Origin: Rhynchopus sp. YZ270_cl-10
Taxonomy: Eukaryota; Euglenozoa; Diplonemea; Diplonemida; Diplonemidae
NCBI GenBank assembly: GCA_964035575.1
Contig: OZ037871.1
Span: 186,001 to 250,000 of the forward strand
Length of the DNA stretch: 64,000 bases
Direction of reading: 5' to 3'
The translations under genes were made by a program, and so were the position numbers. Below, piece after piece: positions 33,398-44,248 of the stretch (positions are counted from its first letter, which is position 1; each line of letters begins with the position of its first letter). The notes under the pieces are model-generated. The model did no database searches. It was not told where the DNA came from and worked only from the letters and a program-made list of their open reading frames with translations.

Positions 33398-34855
33398 TTA
33401 GGGAAGTGTATTAAAAACGCTTCTGTGGACAAAGGCACCGCGAGATAAAGGCAGTCAACTGATAGTGTGGAAAGAAGCGAGGTACTTTTTTTTGTTTTTT
33501 TTTGTATTTTTTTTTTTTTGGGGGGGGGAGGGGATATCGTATTCATTTGGTTTGCTTTGTTACTGTGTTGTAATTTTATTTTGAGGTTTTTTTTGTGTTG
33601 TGGTGGCACAGTTCTTTCTTGAGAGCAGGGGGGGGAGGGAGGAAACGAGGACCATTTTGCGGCCTTTTTGATTCCTTGTGATTTGCTTTTTAGTGTCTGT
33701 ATGGTTTCCACCCCAATTGTGGGAAATATGGAGAAAAACGATGAAAAAAAAAAATGCACAACAAGATCCGGGTATGCGTTTCTTGCGCTGTTCACACACA
33801 CCCTCCTCCCCCTCCAACAATCGTTCATTGTGCACCACACACTGTAAACCTCTTTCCCTTCCTTTTTTTAATTTTACTTTATGGTCCCTCTTTCCAAAGA
33901 CTTTCAGAAGTTTTTTCCCCCCTGGAAATGGGCTTTTTTTTTTTTTTTGGCCTTAAAGAAGACCACGGAGAATTAGTCAAATGAGCTGAGAATATATGAT
34001 ATGTTGTTGTCCGTGGAACCATTCACCCCCACAACAGTTTGAGAATCAATCTTTGGGGGGGGGGGGGGGGTGGTTTGCTTTTTTTCTTCTCCTTTTTTTT
34101 CTCTTGTATTTGTTTTGTTCGCAAAAGGTGTTCCTTAAACACAGGATCTCCCTAATATAATAGGGGGGGGTCTGTTGGGGTGGGACACATGAGGGGTAGG
34201 CGTCGAAGGGAGACGACTGAACAAAGGCAAAACGGGGCAGCACTTCTGATGCGTGGTTTGCTTTCATTGCAGATCCCGCCTCTCCCCCCTACCCCGAGAC
34301 TCACGTACACCCCCCTCCTTCCCTACACCACGCACACCAACTCAGGCCGAAAGAATACTCGCAGCTCAGTCAGTGGGAAGAGTGGGGGCGGAGGGGGAGC
34401 GTCCTCTGGTAGCTGAGAGCAGAAAAATAAAGAAGGGGGGGAAAAAAGGGGGAAAAAAAAAATGCCGCCACACTGTGCAGTAGTGGCTACTAAGTTCGGG
34501 TGAGAGTTCCTAATTCAAAATAAATTTTTTTAAATGAAGCGCCTCAGAATACGTTGCACACTGAGTTCCAATATCTACTCACAGGCCTTGGGGCAACGAA
34601 GCCAGCCATTGCTCCAGGTGCCTCTAAGAGATTTAGACTCTCACAACGAAAACAAACACTGAGGGCCAAACAGTGGGGTATGCAGAGGAGGGGGGAAAAC
34701 GGGAATGGATGAGTGCCACAACGTGGCTCACATAGAGCGCGACCTAACACCTCTACGTGCGTCCTTGCACTTTCAATCGCATATGTATTCTACTCGAATG
34801 GGAAGGGGGAAAGGGAAGGGAAGGGAAGGGCGGGAATATTATATCACAACTACTA
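33398..34855. other. Low-complexity spacer
   Basis: Long T, G and A runs; no gene or recognised element. The region 34798-34836 just 3' of the next gene is a GGGAAGGGAAGGG tract. Confidence 0.5.
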
Positions 34856-36946
34856 CTAAGCGAACTCAGGCACATCGGACTTCGTGTAGCTCATGTCGTC
34901 CTGACCCTCCATCTCCTGGAAGGTAATGCCCTGGTTCGTGGTCTCCTTCTTGCGGTGCACCATGACAGCGGCCACACCCGCACCAATGCACAGAGCACCC
35001 ACAGCACCGATGAGTGCCCACAGCCACGTCTTGGAGGAGTCGTCGTCGTCGCCTGTGGTCGGGGTCGTGCTTGGTGCGCTGCCAGACATCTCCGTCATGC
35101 CACCAACAGCAAGCTCAGGGCCGTCGCCACCACCCAGGGCACCGTTGTCTGCAGTCGTCTTCACCTCCGTCGAAGCAGCCTCCACAGTCGCCGCATCCGT
35201 GTCCTGGATCTCGATCTCGGCGTAGTAGTCCGAGTCCGTCTCACCCAGCACACCTGCGTCGCGTGCAGGCTCGTCCGCAGACTGTGTGGCGTTCTTTGCG
35301 TGCCTCTCCTTCTCGTCCGCGTGGCACTCCTCGTTCCACGAGCGTGGGATGTCCATTGTCCAGTTCTGTGTCTGGTTTCCCTCAGGCACCTTCCCGTTCG
35401 GCATCAGAAGACCGAGCAGCTTCACCACAAGACGCTCAGGCTTCTCACCAAGCTTCTCAGACGCCTCGAGAAGCGCCTTGCGCAGACGACGCAGCACAAC
35501 CTTGGGCTCAGCAAAGATCTCCTCAGCATCGCCCTTCAGCTTCATCTGGAAGCCCTTCTTGTGCACACCTGCGTCACGCTCCTCCTTGTCCTTCTTCTCG
35601 TCGGTCTCCTTCTGTGCACGCTTGAACTCACTCGAGCATCCCATACCCTTGATGCTGCAGCAGAACTCCTGCTGGTCACCAGTCAGCATGTCCTTGTCCT
35701 TGCTGTCGCAACGCATCGCACAGCCCGCATCCTTCTCACGGCAGCAGAACTCCTTCTTCTCCTTAGCCCACTCAGACGCGTTCGTCTGGTTTGCGAAGCA
35801 CTCGAACTTTGCGACACAACCATGGGCAAAGTCCTTGCAGCACTTCTGGCTCTTGTCTGCGTCCTTTGCAAGCACACCGTCCATCTCGTCCTTGCGGCAC
35901 TGCTCACGGTCCTTGTCCTCCTTCTTCTCGTTCTCAGACTGGCAGTTCACTCCCTTCTCTGTGCAGCACCAGTCGCGCTGAGCGCCAGACCAAGGGCGCT
36001 GTGTCTCTCCTCCCCACGAGCAGTTGAACGCGTTGCTTCCACATGCAATCATGTCACGCTGGCAGCAGAAGTCCTTCTGCTTCTCAGTCCACTGGGTCAC
36101 GTTTGTTGTGTTTGCCTCGTGCTTGCACTCGAACTTCGGCTTCTCGCCACACCCAATCTTCTTGTCCTCGCAGCACTTCTCACGCTCCTCCTCCATCCAC
36201 TCAGACTGGGGTCCTGTGCAGGCCTTCCTCTCAGGGCGGGTGCTGTTCGGCTTCATGTTGTCAGTGCCGTTCATCGGTGGCTTCATAGGGCCCGTCCCGT
36301 TGATCGGGTGGGAACCGTTCATGGGTGGGCCCCTGGGGTCAGTGCTGTTCTTTGGTGGGTTCCTCGGGTCGGTGCCGTTCATTGGGTGGGAACCGTTCAT
36401 GGGCGGGTTCTTGGGGTCAGTACCGTTCATCGGTGGGTGCCTGGGGTCAGTGCCGTTCATCGGGTGACTACCGTTCATCGGCGGGTAGGGGCCAGTGCCG
36501 TTCATACCGTTGGTGCCGTTCATCGGTGGCATGGGCCTAGTGCCGTTCATACCGTTGGTGCCGTTCATGGGGTGGGAACCGTTCATCATCGGTGGCATGG
36601 GTCCGGTGCCGTTCATACCATTGGTGCCGTTCATCGGTGGCATGGGCCTAGTGCCGTTCATACCGTTGGTGCCGTTCATGGGGTGGGAACCGTTCATCAT
36701 CGGTGGCATGGGGCCAGTACCGTTCATACCACTGGTGCCGTTCATTGGTGGCATGGGTCTAGTGCCGTTCATACCATTGGTAGTGTTCATCGGTGGCATG
36801 GGTCCAGTGTTGTTCATCCCGGTGGTGCCGTTCATTGGTGGCATGGGGTTGGTCATGTTCTTAGGGTCAGGTCCACCCATGGCTCCGTTCATTCCCATTT
36901 GACCCATGGCAAAGGCCACACACCCAAAGACACAAAGGGTACGCAT
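34856..36946 (-). CDS. Type I surface glycoprotein with N-glycosylation repeats, copy A
   Basis: This 696-residue protein starts with a signal peptide (MRTLCVFGCVAFAMGQ). Residues about 20-235 are degenerate repeats of PPMNGT, HPMNGT and NGMNGTRPM, in which almost every unit is an N-G-T/S glycosylation site. A Cys-rich part (about 240-450) has six modules ending CC-x5-G/A/N-C, for example WSGAQRDWCCTEKGVNC, a pattern I have met in secreted proteins of various protists. A charged Lys/Glu region follows. One membrane helix (ALIGAVGALCIGAGVAAVMV, about 640-662) and a 34-residue cytoplasmic tail ending VPEFA close the protein. Its tandem partner 1 kb upstream is almost identical outside the repeats. 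The role is unknown; a heavily glycosylated coat protein is likely. Confidence 0.88.
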   Translation of the reverse strand: MRTLCVFGCVAFAMGQMGMNGAMGGPDPKNMTNPMPPMNGTTGMNNTGPMPPMNTTNGMNGTRPMPPMNGTSGMNGTGPMPPMMNGSHPMNGTNGMNGTRPMPPMNGTNGMNGTGPMPPMMNGSHPMNGTNGMNGTRPMPPMNGTNGMNGTGPYPPMNGSHPMNGTDPRHPPMNGTDPKNPPMNGSHPMNGTDPRNPPKNSTDPRGPPMNGSHPINGTGPMKPPMNGTDNMKPNSTRPERKACTGPQSEWMEEEREKCCEDKKIGCGEKPKFECKHEANTTNVTQWTEKQKDFCCQRDMIACGSNAFNCSWGGETQRPWSGAQRDWCCTEKGVNCQSENEKKEDKDREQCRKDEMDGVLAKDADKSQKCCKDFAHGCVAKFECFANQTNASEWAKEKKEFCCREKDAGCAMRCDSKDKDMLTGDQQEFCCSIKGMGCSSEFKRAQKETDEKKDKEERDAGVHKKGFQMKLKGDAEEIFAEPKVVLRRLRKALLEASEKLGEKPERLVVKLLGLLMPNGKVPEGNQTQNWTMDIPRSWNEECHADEKERHAKNATQSADEPARDAGVLGETDSDYYAEIEIQDTDAATVEAASTEVKTTADNGALGGGDGPELAVGGMTEMSGSAPSTTPTTGDDDDSSKTWLWALIGAVGALCIGAGVAAVMVHRKKETTNQGITFQEMEGQDDMSYTKSDVPEFA

Positions 36947-37929
36947 TGTTGAACAAAATCAGTGTATGGTTCTGTCCGAGGTGAATGAATAGAGGAACTC
37001 AGGGGGTGAAGACACGAGTGCTTCTGGGAACGAATGTGTGTCAATGCATCAGCTGGGTTGACACAATGAAGTGCGAGACCCTTGGCAGCAGCAGGAATCC
37101 CACCTAACCACCCCCCATTCTTTTGGACGGAGGATATCAGGTTTTCGGTGACATGGAGTACACCTCGCACCCTATGTGACAGTAAAAAAAACACAGCTTT
37201 TTTTTTGAGTACTATTTCCTAATTGTGCAGAGAAATGTAACAAAAACATAAAACAAGAGAAGCACGACTTGAAATAATGTAGGGTGTGTTCATTCTCTCT
37301 TCTTGCATTCGTTTTCTAGGATAATCACTTTTATTTTCCATTTGGGGCCCAACAATTGGGCCTTCTTGCAAAGATTTCAAGTACGAAGTAAAATGTCACG
37401 AGTAGCTTTTGAGTGGCTGGTAATGATATTGTGAGTCAAACACAGATGTGGGCCACTCTCAATAAAGACAGCAACAAGCAAAGAAAAACACTGATGCACA
37501 CAGGTCCAAAGGCAAGAAGACTCGCCCTTTATTTGCAGACATCATACAAACACACTTAAGATATGCATGCACCTCAACTACATCGCACATTCAGAGTTAA
37601 CGACAAAGAAACCTAAACGTTGGTGAACAGCGCAACTGTCGTGCTTCCTGCTCCTCCCCACAGTTCAGTAAGGTTCAGTTCAGGGTGTGGGAAGGGCAAA
37701 ACGTACACGCACTGTGTGCCACCCGTCGTTAAGGAATTCAATGGCATGAAAACAAAACAAAAACAAAAACAAAAAAAGGAAAACAAGATAAAAGGTCTGT
37801 TCTGGTTGTGCTGCTCAAATGGCAGAATGGTTAAAGTCACGCAACAACAGTGCGTCTCGCATACACAAGGGCAATACTACGTAGCATGTACGTCTGCTAC
37901 ATCTAGATGTTCTGATGTTTCTTATCCCA
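36947..37929. other. Spacer between the two glycoprotein genes
   Basis: No gene is seen. On the coding strand of the gene at 34856 a C/T-rich stretch ends in CGGACAG about 30 bases before its ATG. Confidence 0.5.
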
Positions 37930-40047
37930 CTAAGCGAACTCAGGCACATCGGACTTCGTGTAGCTCATGTCGTCCTGACCCTCCATCTCCTGGAAGGTAA
38001 TGCCCTGGTTCGTGGTCTCCTTCTTGCGGTGCACCATGACAGCGGCCACACCCGCACCAATGCACAGAGCACCCACAGCACCGATGAGTGCCCACAGCCA
38101 CGTCTTCGAGGAGGAGTCGTCGTCGTCACCTGTGGTCGGGGTCGTGCTTGGTGCGCTGCCAGACATCTCCGTCATGTCACCAACAGCAAGCTCAGGGCCG
38201 TCGCCACCACCCAGGGCACCGTTGTCTGCAGTCGTCTTCACCTCCGTCGAAGCAGCCTCCACAGTCGCCGCATCCGTGTCCTGGATCTCGATCTCGGCGT
38301 AGTAGTCCGAGTCCGTCTCACCCAGCACACCTGCGTCGCGTGCAGGCTCGTCCGCAGACTGTGTGGCGTTCTTTGCGTGCCTCTCCTTCTCGTCCGCGTG
38401 GCACTCCTCGTTCCACGAGCGTGGGATGTCCATTGTCCAGTTCTGGGTCTGGTTTCCCTCAGGCACCTTCCCGTTCGGCATCAGAAGACCGAGCAGCTTC
38501 ACCACAAGACGCTCAGGCTTCTCACCAAGCTTCTCAGACGCCTCGAGAAGTGCCTTGCGCAGACGACGCAGCACAACCTTGGGCTCAGCAAAGATCTCCT
38601 CAGCATCGCCCTTCAGCTTCATCTGGAAGCCCTTCTTGTGCACACCTGCGTCACGCTCCTCCTTGTCCTTCTTCTCGTCGGTCTCCTTCTGTGCACGCTT
38701 GAACTCACTCGAGCATCCCATACCCTTGATGCTGCAGCAGAACTCCTGCTGGTCACCAGTCAGCATGTCCTTGTCCTTGCTGTCGCAACGCATCGCACAG
38801 CCCGCATCTTTCTCACGGCAGCAGAACTCCTTCTTCTCCTCAGCCCACTCAGACGCGTTCGTCTGGTTCGCAAAGCACTCGAACTTTGCAACACAGCCGT
38901 AAGCAAAGTCCTTGCAGCACTTCTGGCTCTTGTCTGCGTCCTTTGCAAGCACACCGTCCATCTCGTCCTTGCGGCACTGCTCACGGTCCTTGTCCTCCTT
39001 CTTCTCGTTCTCAGACTGGCAGTTCACTCCCTTCTCTGTGCAGCACCAGTCGCGCTGAGCGCCAGACCAAGGGCGCTGTGTCTCTCCTCCCCACGAGCAG
39101 TTGAACGCGTTGCTTCCACATGCAATCATGTCACGCTGGCAGCAGAAGTCCTTCTGCTCCTCAGTCCACTGGGTCACGTCTGTTGTGTTTGCCTCGTGCT
39201 TGCACTCAAACTGCGGCTTCTCGCCACACCCAATCTTCTTGTCCTCGCAGCACTTCTCACGCTCCTCCTCCATCCACTCAGACTGGGGTCCTGTGCAGGC
39301 CATCCTCTCAGGGCGGGTGTTGTCAGTCGGTGGCTTCATGTTGTCAGTGCCGTTCATTGGTGGCTTCATGGGGTCGGTGCCGTTGATCGGGTGGGAACCG
39401 TTCATGGGTGGGTTCTTGGGGTCAGTGCCGTTCATCGGTGGCTTCATGGGGTCGGTGCCATTCATTGGGTGGGAACCGTTCATCGGTGGGTTCTTGGGAT
39501 CCGTACTGTTCATCGGTGGCTTCATGGGGTCGGTACCATTCATTGGGTGGGAACCGTTCATCGGTGGATTCCACGGGTCTGTGCCGTTCATACCGTTGGT
39601 GCTGTTCATGGGGTGGGAACCGTTCATCATCGGTGGCATGGGTCCGGTGCCGTTCATACCATTGGTGCCGTTGATTGGGTGGGAACCGTTCATGGGCGGG
39701 TTCTTGGGGTCAGTGCCGTTCATTGGTGGCTTCATGGGGTCGGTACCATTGATGGGGTGGGAACCGTTCATTGGGTTCGTGACGTTCATCGGTGGCTTCA
39801 TGGGGTCAGTTCCGTTCATACCGTGGGTGCCGTTCATTGGGTTCGAACCGTTCATCGGTGGGTTCCACGGGTCAGTACCGTTCATTGGCGGCTTCATGGG
39901 GTCGGTACCATTAATGGGGTGACTGCCGTTCATGTTGCCAGTGTTGTTCATTGGTGGCTTCATGGGGTCGGTCATGTTGTTGGCAGGGTCAGTCATGGTT
40001 TGACCCATGGCAAAGGCCATACACCCAAAGACACAAAGGGTACGCAT
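37930..40047 (-). CDS. Type I surface glycoprotein with N-glycosylation repeats, copy B
   Basis: This 705-residue tandem paralogue of 34856-36946 has the same signal peptide, six CC modules, charged region, membrane helix and tail. The start was set at MRTLCVFGCMAFAMGQ because it matches copy A; the frame extends 65 codons further upstream without similarity. The repeat region differs: units are mostly DPMKPPMNGTDPKNPPMNGS rather than the GPMPPMNGT type of copy A, so unit composition turns over while the rest stays nearly identical. Small differences (an extra Ser before the membrane helix, AHG against AYG) show that these are distinct genes and not an assembly duplicate. Confidence 0.88.
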   Translation of the reverse strand: MRTLCVFGCMAFAMGQTMTDPANNMTDPMKPPMNNTGNMNGSHPINGTDPMKPPMNGTDPWNPPMNGSNPMNGTHGMNGTDPMKPPMNVTNPMNGSHPINGTDPMKPPMNGTDPKNPPMNGSHPINGTNGMNGTGPMPPMMNGSHPMNSTNGMNGTDPWNPPMNGSHPMNGTDPMKPPMNSTDPKNPPMNGSHPMNGTDPMKPPMNGTDPKNPPMNGSHPINGTDPMKPPMNGTDNMKPPTDNTRPERMACTGPQSEWMEEEREKCCEDKKIGCGEKPQFECKHEANTTDVTQWTEEQKDFCCQRDMIACGSNAFNCSWGGETQRPWSGAQRDWCCTEKGVNCQSENEKKEDKDREQCRKDEMDGVLAKDADKSQKCCKDFAYGCVAKFECFANQTNASEWAEEKKEFCCREKDAGCAMRCDSKDKDMLTGDQQEFCCSIKGMGCSSEFKRAQKETDEKKDKEERDAGVHKKGFQMKLKGDAEEIFAEPKVVLRRLRKALLEASEKLGEKPERLVVKLLGLLMPNGKVPEGNQTQNWTMDIPRSWNEECHADEKERHAKNATQSADEPARDAGVLGETDSDYYAEIEIQDTDAATVEAASTEVKTTADNGALGGGDGPELAVGDMTEMSGSAPSTTPTTGDDDDSSSKTWLWALIGAVGALCIGAGVAAVMVHRKKETTNQGITFQEMEGQDDMSYTKSDVPEFA

Positions 40048-40624
40048 TGAAGATGACACGAATAGGTGGTGTTGGATATGCTGTGGATGGTGGTGGTTGG
40101 TTGTTGTGTGGGGGGAGCAGAGGAAAACAGAGGGCGAGGTTTGGGGTTGGTCGTTAATAACAGGTAGCCAGAAAACACGTAGGAACAAAGAAAAGTTGCT
40201 CTGCATGGACTTCATATGTCCAGCAGTACGCAACCACATCATTTGTACTGAATCATTGGAGTTCTCATGTGTGTATCACGATGCCTCAAGCTGAGTGGCT
40301 CGTAAACGTCATGATCACAGTGGCTCCTTACGTTGCTGGGAGCGGACACATGGTCAGGAATGTGTACAACATTCGCCAACCGAGACATCCACATCTGAAA
40401 AATCCGCGGGTAAGAAGATTTAAAGATTTAAAGGTGAGTCCGCACCTCACAGCTTGGACTAAGAAACAACAAAACATTAAAGTGCACTGTTCGACAGCGT
40501 GCCATGCTCTCACCGAGCCTCTCAGAGGATTGCGCTGCGGTGGTGTAGACGTAGAGGTAAGTGATGGGAGATCAGATATACTGCAGCATTGATCGGTTGA
40601 TGCCTTTTGTTTGAAGCAGCGACG
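40048..40624. other. Spacer
   Basis: No gene is seen. A short direct repeat AAGATTTAAAGATTTAAAG lies near 40417. Coding-strand C/T-rich sequence with CCACAG lies about 50 bases before the ATG of the gene at 37930. Confidence 0.5.
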
Positions 40625-41107
40625 TTAACAAGCGTTTGCACCTTGCTTCTGGAGCCGCTTTGCTAGCGCTATGTCTTGCATCAGGATCCGCTCCCTTTCT
40701 TGTATCGCAGATGACAGTGCGACGTCTGCGACCAGCCGCATTTGCGCCTCTTTCGCGCGCTCAGCATCCTCACCGGGTCCTTCTTCTTCTTCACCCTTCA
40801 CAAAAGTGCACGTCACCTGCACCATTGCTGCCCTCTGTGCGCACGAGAAGTTCAGACACTCAACCCACTCCTCCTGACAGCCGATCTCAATAACATCGCC
40901 CTCCTCATCCGTGTACGCAATGTCCTTCAGATGCCAGTCAGCGAACCACGCCTCCGCCCAGCTCTGCACGTCAGCAAAGGTGGGGTCGTGGAAGCAGGCT
41001 CGTCGCTTTGTGACTGTGTCTCTCCCGCCTGCAGAGCGATGCACCGTGGCCTTGATTGAGATGTCCCCTGCAGCAAGTGGTGCAGGTGGAGCGGTTGCTA
41101 CTTCCAT
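40625..41107 (-). CDS. Small PB1-like domain protein
   Basis: This 160-residue protein uses the ATG at 41107. The frame continues upstream, but a C/T tract ending GAACAG lies 15 bases before this ATG and suggests an acceptor. After a short Ala/Pro leader, residues about 14-105 resemble a PB1 fold: a basic first strand (KATVHRS..TVTKRRACF) and the acidic OPCA-like segment YTDEEGDVIEIGCQEEWVE. The C-terminal 50 residues are a charged helix (ERAKEAQMRLVADVAL). PB1 domains pair head-to-tail to build signalling or autophagy assemblies; the partner is unknown. Domain assignment is by pattern only. Confidence 0.65.
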   Translation of the reverse strand: MEVATAPPAPLAAGDISIKATVHRSAGGRDTVTKRRACFHDPTFADVQSWAEAWFADWHLKDIAYTDEEGDVIEIGCQEEWVECLNFSCAQRAAMVQVTCTFVKGEEEEGPGEDAERAKEAQMRLVADVALSSAIQERERILMQDIALAKRLQKQGANAC

Positions 41108-41980
41108 GGTGTACGAAGTAATCTGTTCTCCAATGTGAGAGGAAAGGGAGTGAGAAGAAGGAGTGGACACTCTCATGAGGCAAAAAGTTGACTTCAAAAT
41201 ACAACAGTCGCTGACAGTGTACCTTGGTGTGACCGGGGCACCGGGGTGGACCCCAACCATGCAGTCCTACATCCATTTCGTGGTTTATATCCAGGGGGGG
41301 AAAAAACGGCACAAAAAGCAACACTGCGATAAGAATGGTGAGGAACAAAAAGAGGGTGTCCTTTCATTTGTTATTTGTATGGACAACCCACCCGAGGGTT
41401 GCTTACTCTGTTTCTGTCTCCATTGGAGGAGATGTTTACTTTACTTTACTTTGTTTTGGTTTGTTTTGTTTTTTTTGTGTGTTTTTGTGTATGTTCATGT
41501 GTTGCTGTGAGCTTTTGACTGTACACCAAGTCTCAGGGACAAAGTGTGGCAGAATAGTGTAGTGCCGAACGTCACAAGAAACACATATCTTAATTATTCC
41601 TTCACAGTTCAGCGTTCTTAACGTTACCCTAAATGTGCGATGAAAATATTTCAGCGATAAAAGAGTAAAAAATACCAAAAACAACAACAAAAAATCGTTG
41701 CTTTTTTTTTTGGCCATATTTTTTTTTTTATAAATTAGAGCAGTACATTTCAGTCCAGGTCTGGGTGCGATTGCACGATGTTTGGCTGTGCGATTGTCAG
41801 AGAACTCGATTTTGCAGTACCCTGTTCATGTGTTGGCTATGCTGCGAAAAGACTGATGGTTGCCTCCGAATGCAAACGAGCGTTTGTTGAAATCGGTGGA
41901 ATCAAGCAAACAGAGTGCACGTCTACGGGCATAACACCTTCGAGACAAAAGGGGGAAAAAGACTAGCCTCTCGTGCTTAG
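41108..41980. other. Spacer with one dispersed repeat
   Basis: No gene is seen apart from the dispersed repeat at 41186-41260. The rest is T-rich. Confidence 0.5.
41186..41260 (+). repeat. Dispersed 75-bp repeat, copy 1
   Basis: AGTTGACTTC..AATACAA, ACAGTGTACCTTGGT and GGCACCGGGGTGGA..CCCAACCATG recur in the same order at 61365-61443. Conserved blocks and variable linkers suggest an old short element. No tRNA fold could be established. Confidence 0.6.
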
Positions 41981-42316
41981 TCTGATTAGATTACTTAATG
42001 TTTTGAACATTGGTTATTCATCAATCTTTTTTGTTGTATTTTTGGATCCTTTTTGTTTTGTTTTTGTTTTTTTGTAAATATGCATATTCAAAAGTTTTTG
42101 TAGGGTGGTACATCTGTACCACAAGTCCATGTTTCAGTCCTAAACGCATACATTAGTTGTAAACAGAGGTGGACTTCATCAGTGCATGACCCTCTGTGGA
42201 CTTGTAGTTAGTGTTCCGCTGTCGCTCAAGGCCCAGACAGTTTTCGAAACCTACATTGTAAAAGAATGAAAAAATCAAAATTGCAAAAATAAAAGTGGAT
42301 CATGTTCAAAAAAAAC
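41981..42316 (+). repeat. 336-bp interspersed repeat, copy 1
   Basis: It starts CTGATTAGATTACTTAATG, preceded by CTCTCGTGCTTAGT, and ends GGATCATGTTC followed by an A run. Near-identical copies lie at 43561-43896 and 43913-44248, and a 5' fragment at about 55537. A perfect short palindrome GTGGTACATCTGTACCAC lies in the middle. The A tail and 5' fragment are compatible with a SINE, but no pol III box was identified. Confidence 0.8.
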
Positions 42317-43560
42317 TTGTTTTATATTTTCGGATGATCGTAGCTCACCTCATCCAAGGCAGTTACTCTGCATATAGCAGGGTACTTTGTTAAAAAAAGG
42401 TCAAATATAACGCCACTACTGACTCGCCACGTGGGTCGATAGTCAGCATAATAGTGACACAGGTGGTTTGCAGGTTGTTAGTAGATTTTAATCTTCAACC
42501 ATTTTTTTAGCTTTTTTTATGAAGAAACTTTGTAACTCTGGTTGATCAAGTCTTTTCTGCTCGGCTCGGCTCGGCACACTCGCTCGGCTCGGCTCGGCTC
42601 GGCAGGGGGTTGGGGGTTGGGGGCAGGGTCGGCTCGGGTATATATCCCGGCTCGCCCTGTGGGTCTTAATGGGTTCATCGCCCAAGCTTGCCCTTGGTCG
42701 GAATGGGTTGGCTGCCCATACTCGCCATTGCTTGTCTATCAGGCACGAAGTAAAAAATAAAAGTTAGCTATCGACATCGACTCTATCATTTGTTATGCAG
42801 AAGCGCTGTCTTGATTGCTTACATCTGTTTGTTTCTTTTGTTTTTTTTATCTTGGATGAACAAAGGTGCATGTTGGTGATATTTAATAGTCGCCAACTTG
42901 TTGCAATGTTTTCTTGTTTGCCACATGTCAGGCTAAGCTTAGAAAAATGAGTGTATCTTATTTTTGCGCTTTTTGTGTTGCTGAAGGTACACAAAAGTTA
43001 TTCGGGGTACAGCCTGTACATCTTTCCCCAAGTATGTAGCGGTATTATCCGGGCTGACCGTAAAAAAAGGTAAAAAAAGGAAAAAAAAGGTGAAAATGGA
43101 TATTTGGTGTACGGGTATATCCTCTTCGCAAAAAATGTTGCAGCACACTTTGTTCGTGGTTATTCTCAACGTAATTAGTACGCGAGACAAAAATCCCCGC
43201 GTTCACTGAAGCGAGACATGAATACTTTTTGTTTCGTGGAACCCGTTCACTGGATAACAGCAGGTTCGCCTTCATCGGTGTTTTGTTTCAAAAAATAAAA
43301 AAAGGAAAAAGTCTTTTGAATGAAAAGTTTGATTGATGTTCTGGCATTCATGGACTGGCGTATCTGTTTCTAAGCCGCTCGTCCGCCAGGTTGAACACAT
43401 ATTTTTTATATTTTTATTCAACTATATAAAACGTCCATGGTCTTATTACTACTGGAAGCAGAAAAAAGCCACTTCCTACGTTTTATGTGGCTGCCTGCTT
43501 GTTGCAAACAAAATGCTGCGACCAACAGACCGTCTAGGACGCGGTATCACAGGGGTTAGT
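42317..43560. other. Spacer with GCTCGG and G-rich tracts
   Basis: No gene is seen. At 42560-42640 there is a CTCGG pentamer cluster followed by GGGGGTTGGGGGTTGGGGGC, capable of a G-quadruplex. Confidence 0.5.
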
Positions 43561-43896
43561 CTGATTAGATTACTTAATGTTTTGAACATTGGTTATTCAT
43601 CAATCTTTTTTGTTGTATTTTTGGATCCTTTTTGTTTTGTTTTTGTTTTTTTGTAAATATGCATATTCAAAAGTTTTTGTAGGGTGGTACATCTGTACCA
43701 CAAGTCCATGTTTCAGTCCTAAACGCATACATTAGTTGTAAACAGAGGTGGACTTCATCAGTGCATGACCCTCTGTGGACTTGTAGTTAGTGTTCCGCTG
43801 TCGCTCAAGGCCCAGACAGTTTTCGAAACCTACATTGTAAAAGAATGAAAAAATCAAAATTGCAAAAATAAAAGTGGATCATGTTCAAAAAAAAAA
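43561..43896 (+). repeat. 336-bp interspersed repeat, copy 2
   Basis: Nearly identical to 41981-42316. It is followed head to tail by copy 3 with a 352-bp period. Confidence 0.85.
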
Positions 43897-43912
43897 CCCT
43901 CTCGTGCTTAGT

Positions 43913-44248
43913 CTGATTAGATTACTTAATGTTTTGAACATTGGTTATTCATCAATCTTTTTTGTTGTATTTTTGGATCCTTTTTGTTTTGTTTTTGTTT
44001 TTTTGTAAATATGCATATTCAAAAGTTTTTGTAGGGTGGTACATCTGTACCACAAGTCCATGTTTCAGTCCTAAACGCATACATTAGTTGTAAACAGAGG
44101 TGGACTTCATCAGTGCATGACCCTCTGTGGACTTGTAGTTAGTGTTCCGCTGTCGCTCAAGGCCCAGACAGTTTTCGAAACCTACATTGTAAAAGAATGA
44201 AAAAATCAAAATTGCAAAAATAAAAGTGGATCATGTTCAAAAAAAAAA
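43913..44248 (+). repeat. 336-bp interspersed repeat, copy 3
   Basis: Nearly identical to copies 1 and 2. It is followed by another CTCTCGTGCTTAGTCACC motif and, at about 44291-44325, a further hairpin-motif copy. Confidence 0.85.

Noticed and set aside
34757-36952. Plus-strand frame of 731 codons opposite the glycoprotein gene (and its twin at 37915)
   Set aside because: It mirrors the minus-strand repeats (GVGTVHGW type) and has no signal of its own. The minus strand gives a signal peptide, Cys modules and a membrane helix.
34856-40047. The glycoprotein pair as an assembly duplication
   Set aside because: The repeat regions, 5' flanks and several codons differ, so both loci are real.
41186-41260. 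tRNA gene or tRNA-derived head
   Set aside because: GC blocks look tempting, but no cloverleaf or convincing A and B boxes could be drawn in either copy.
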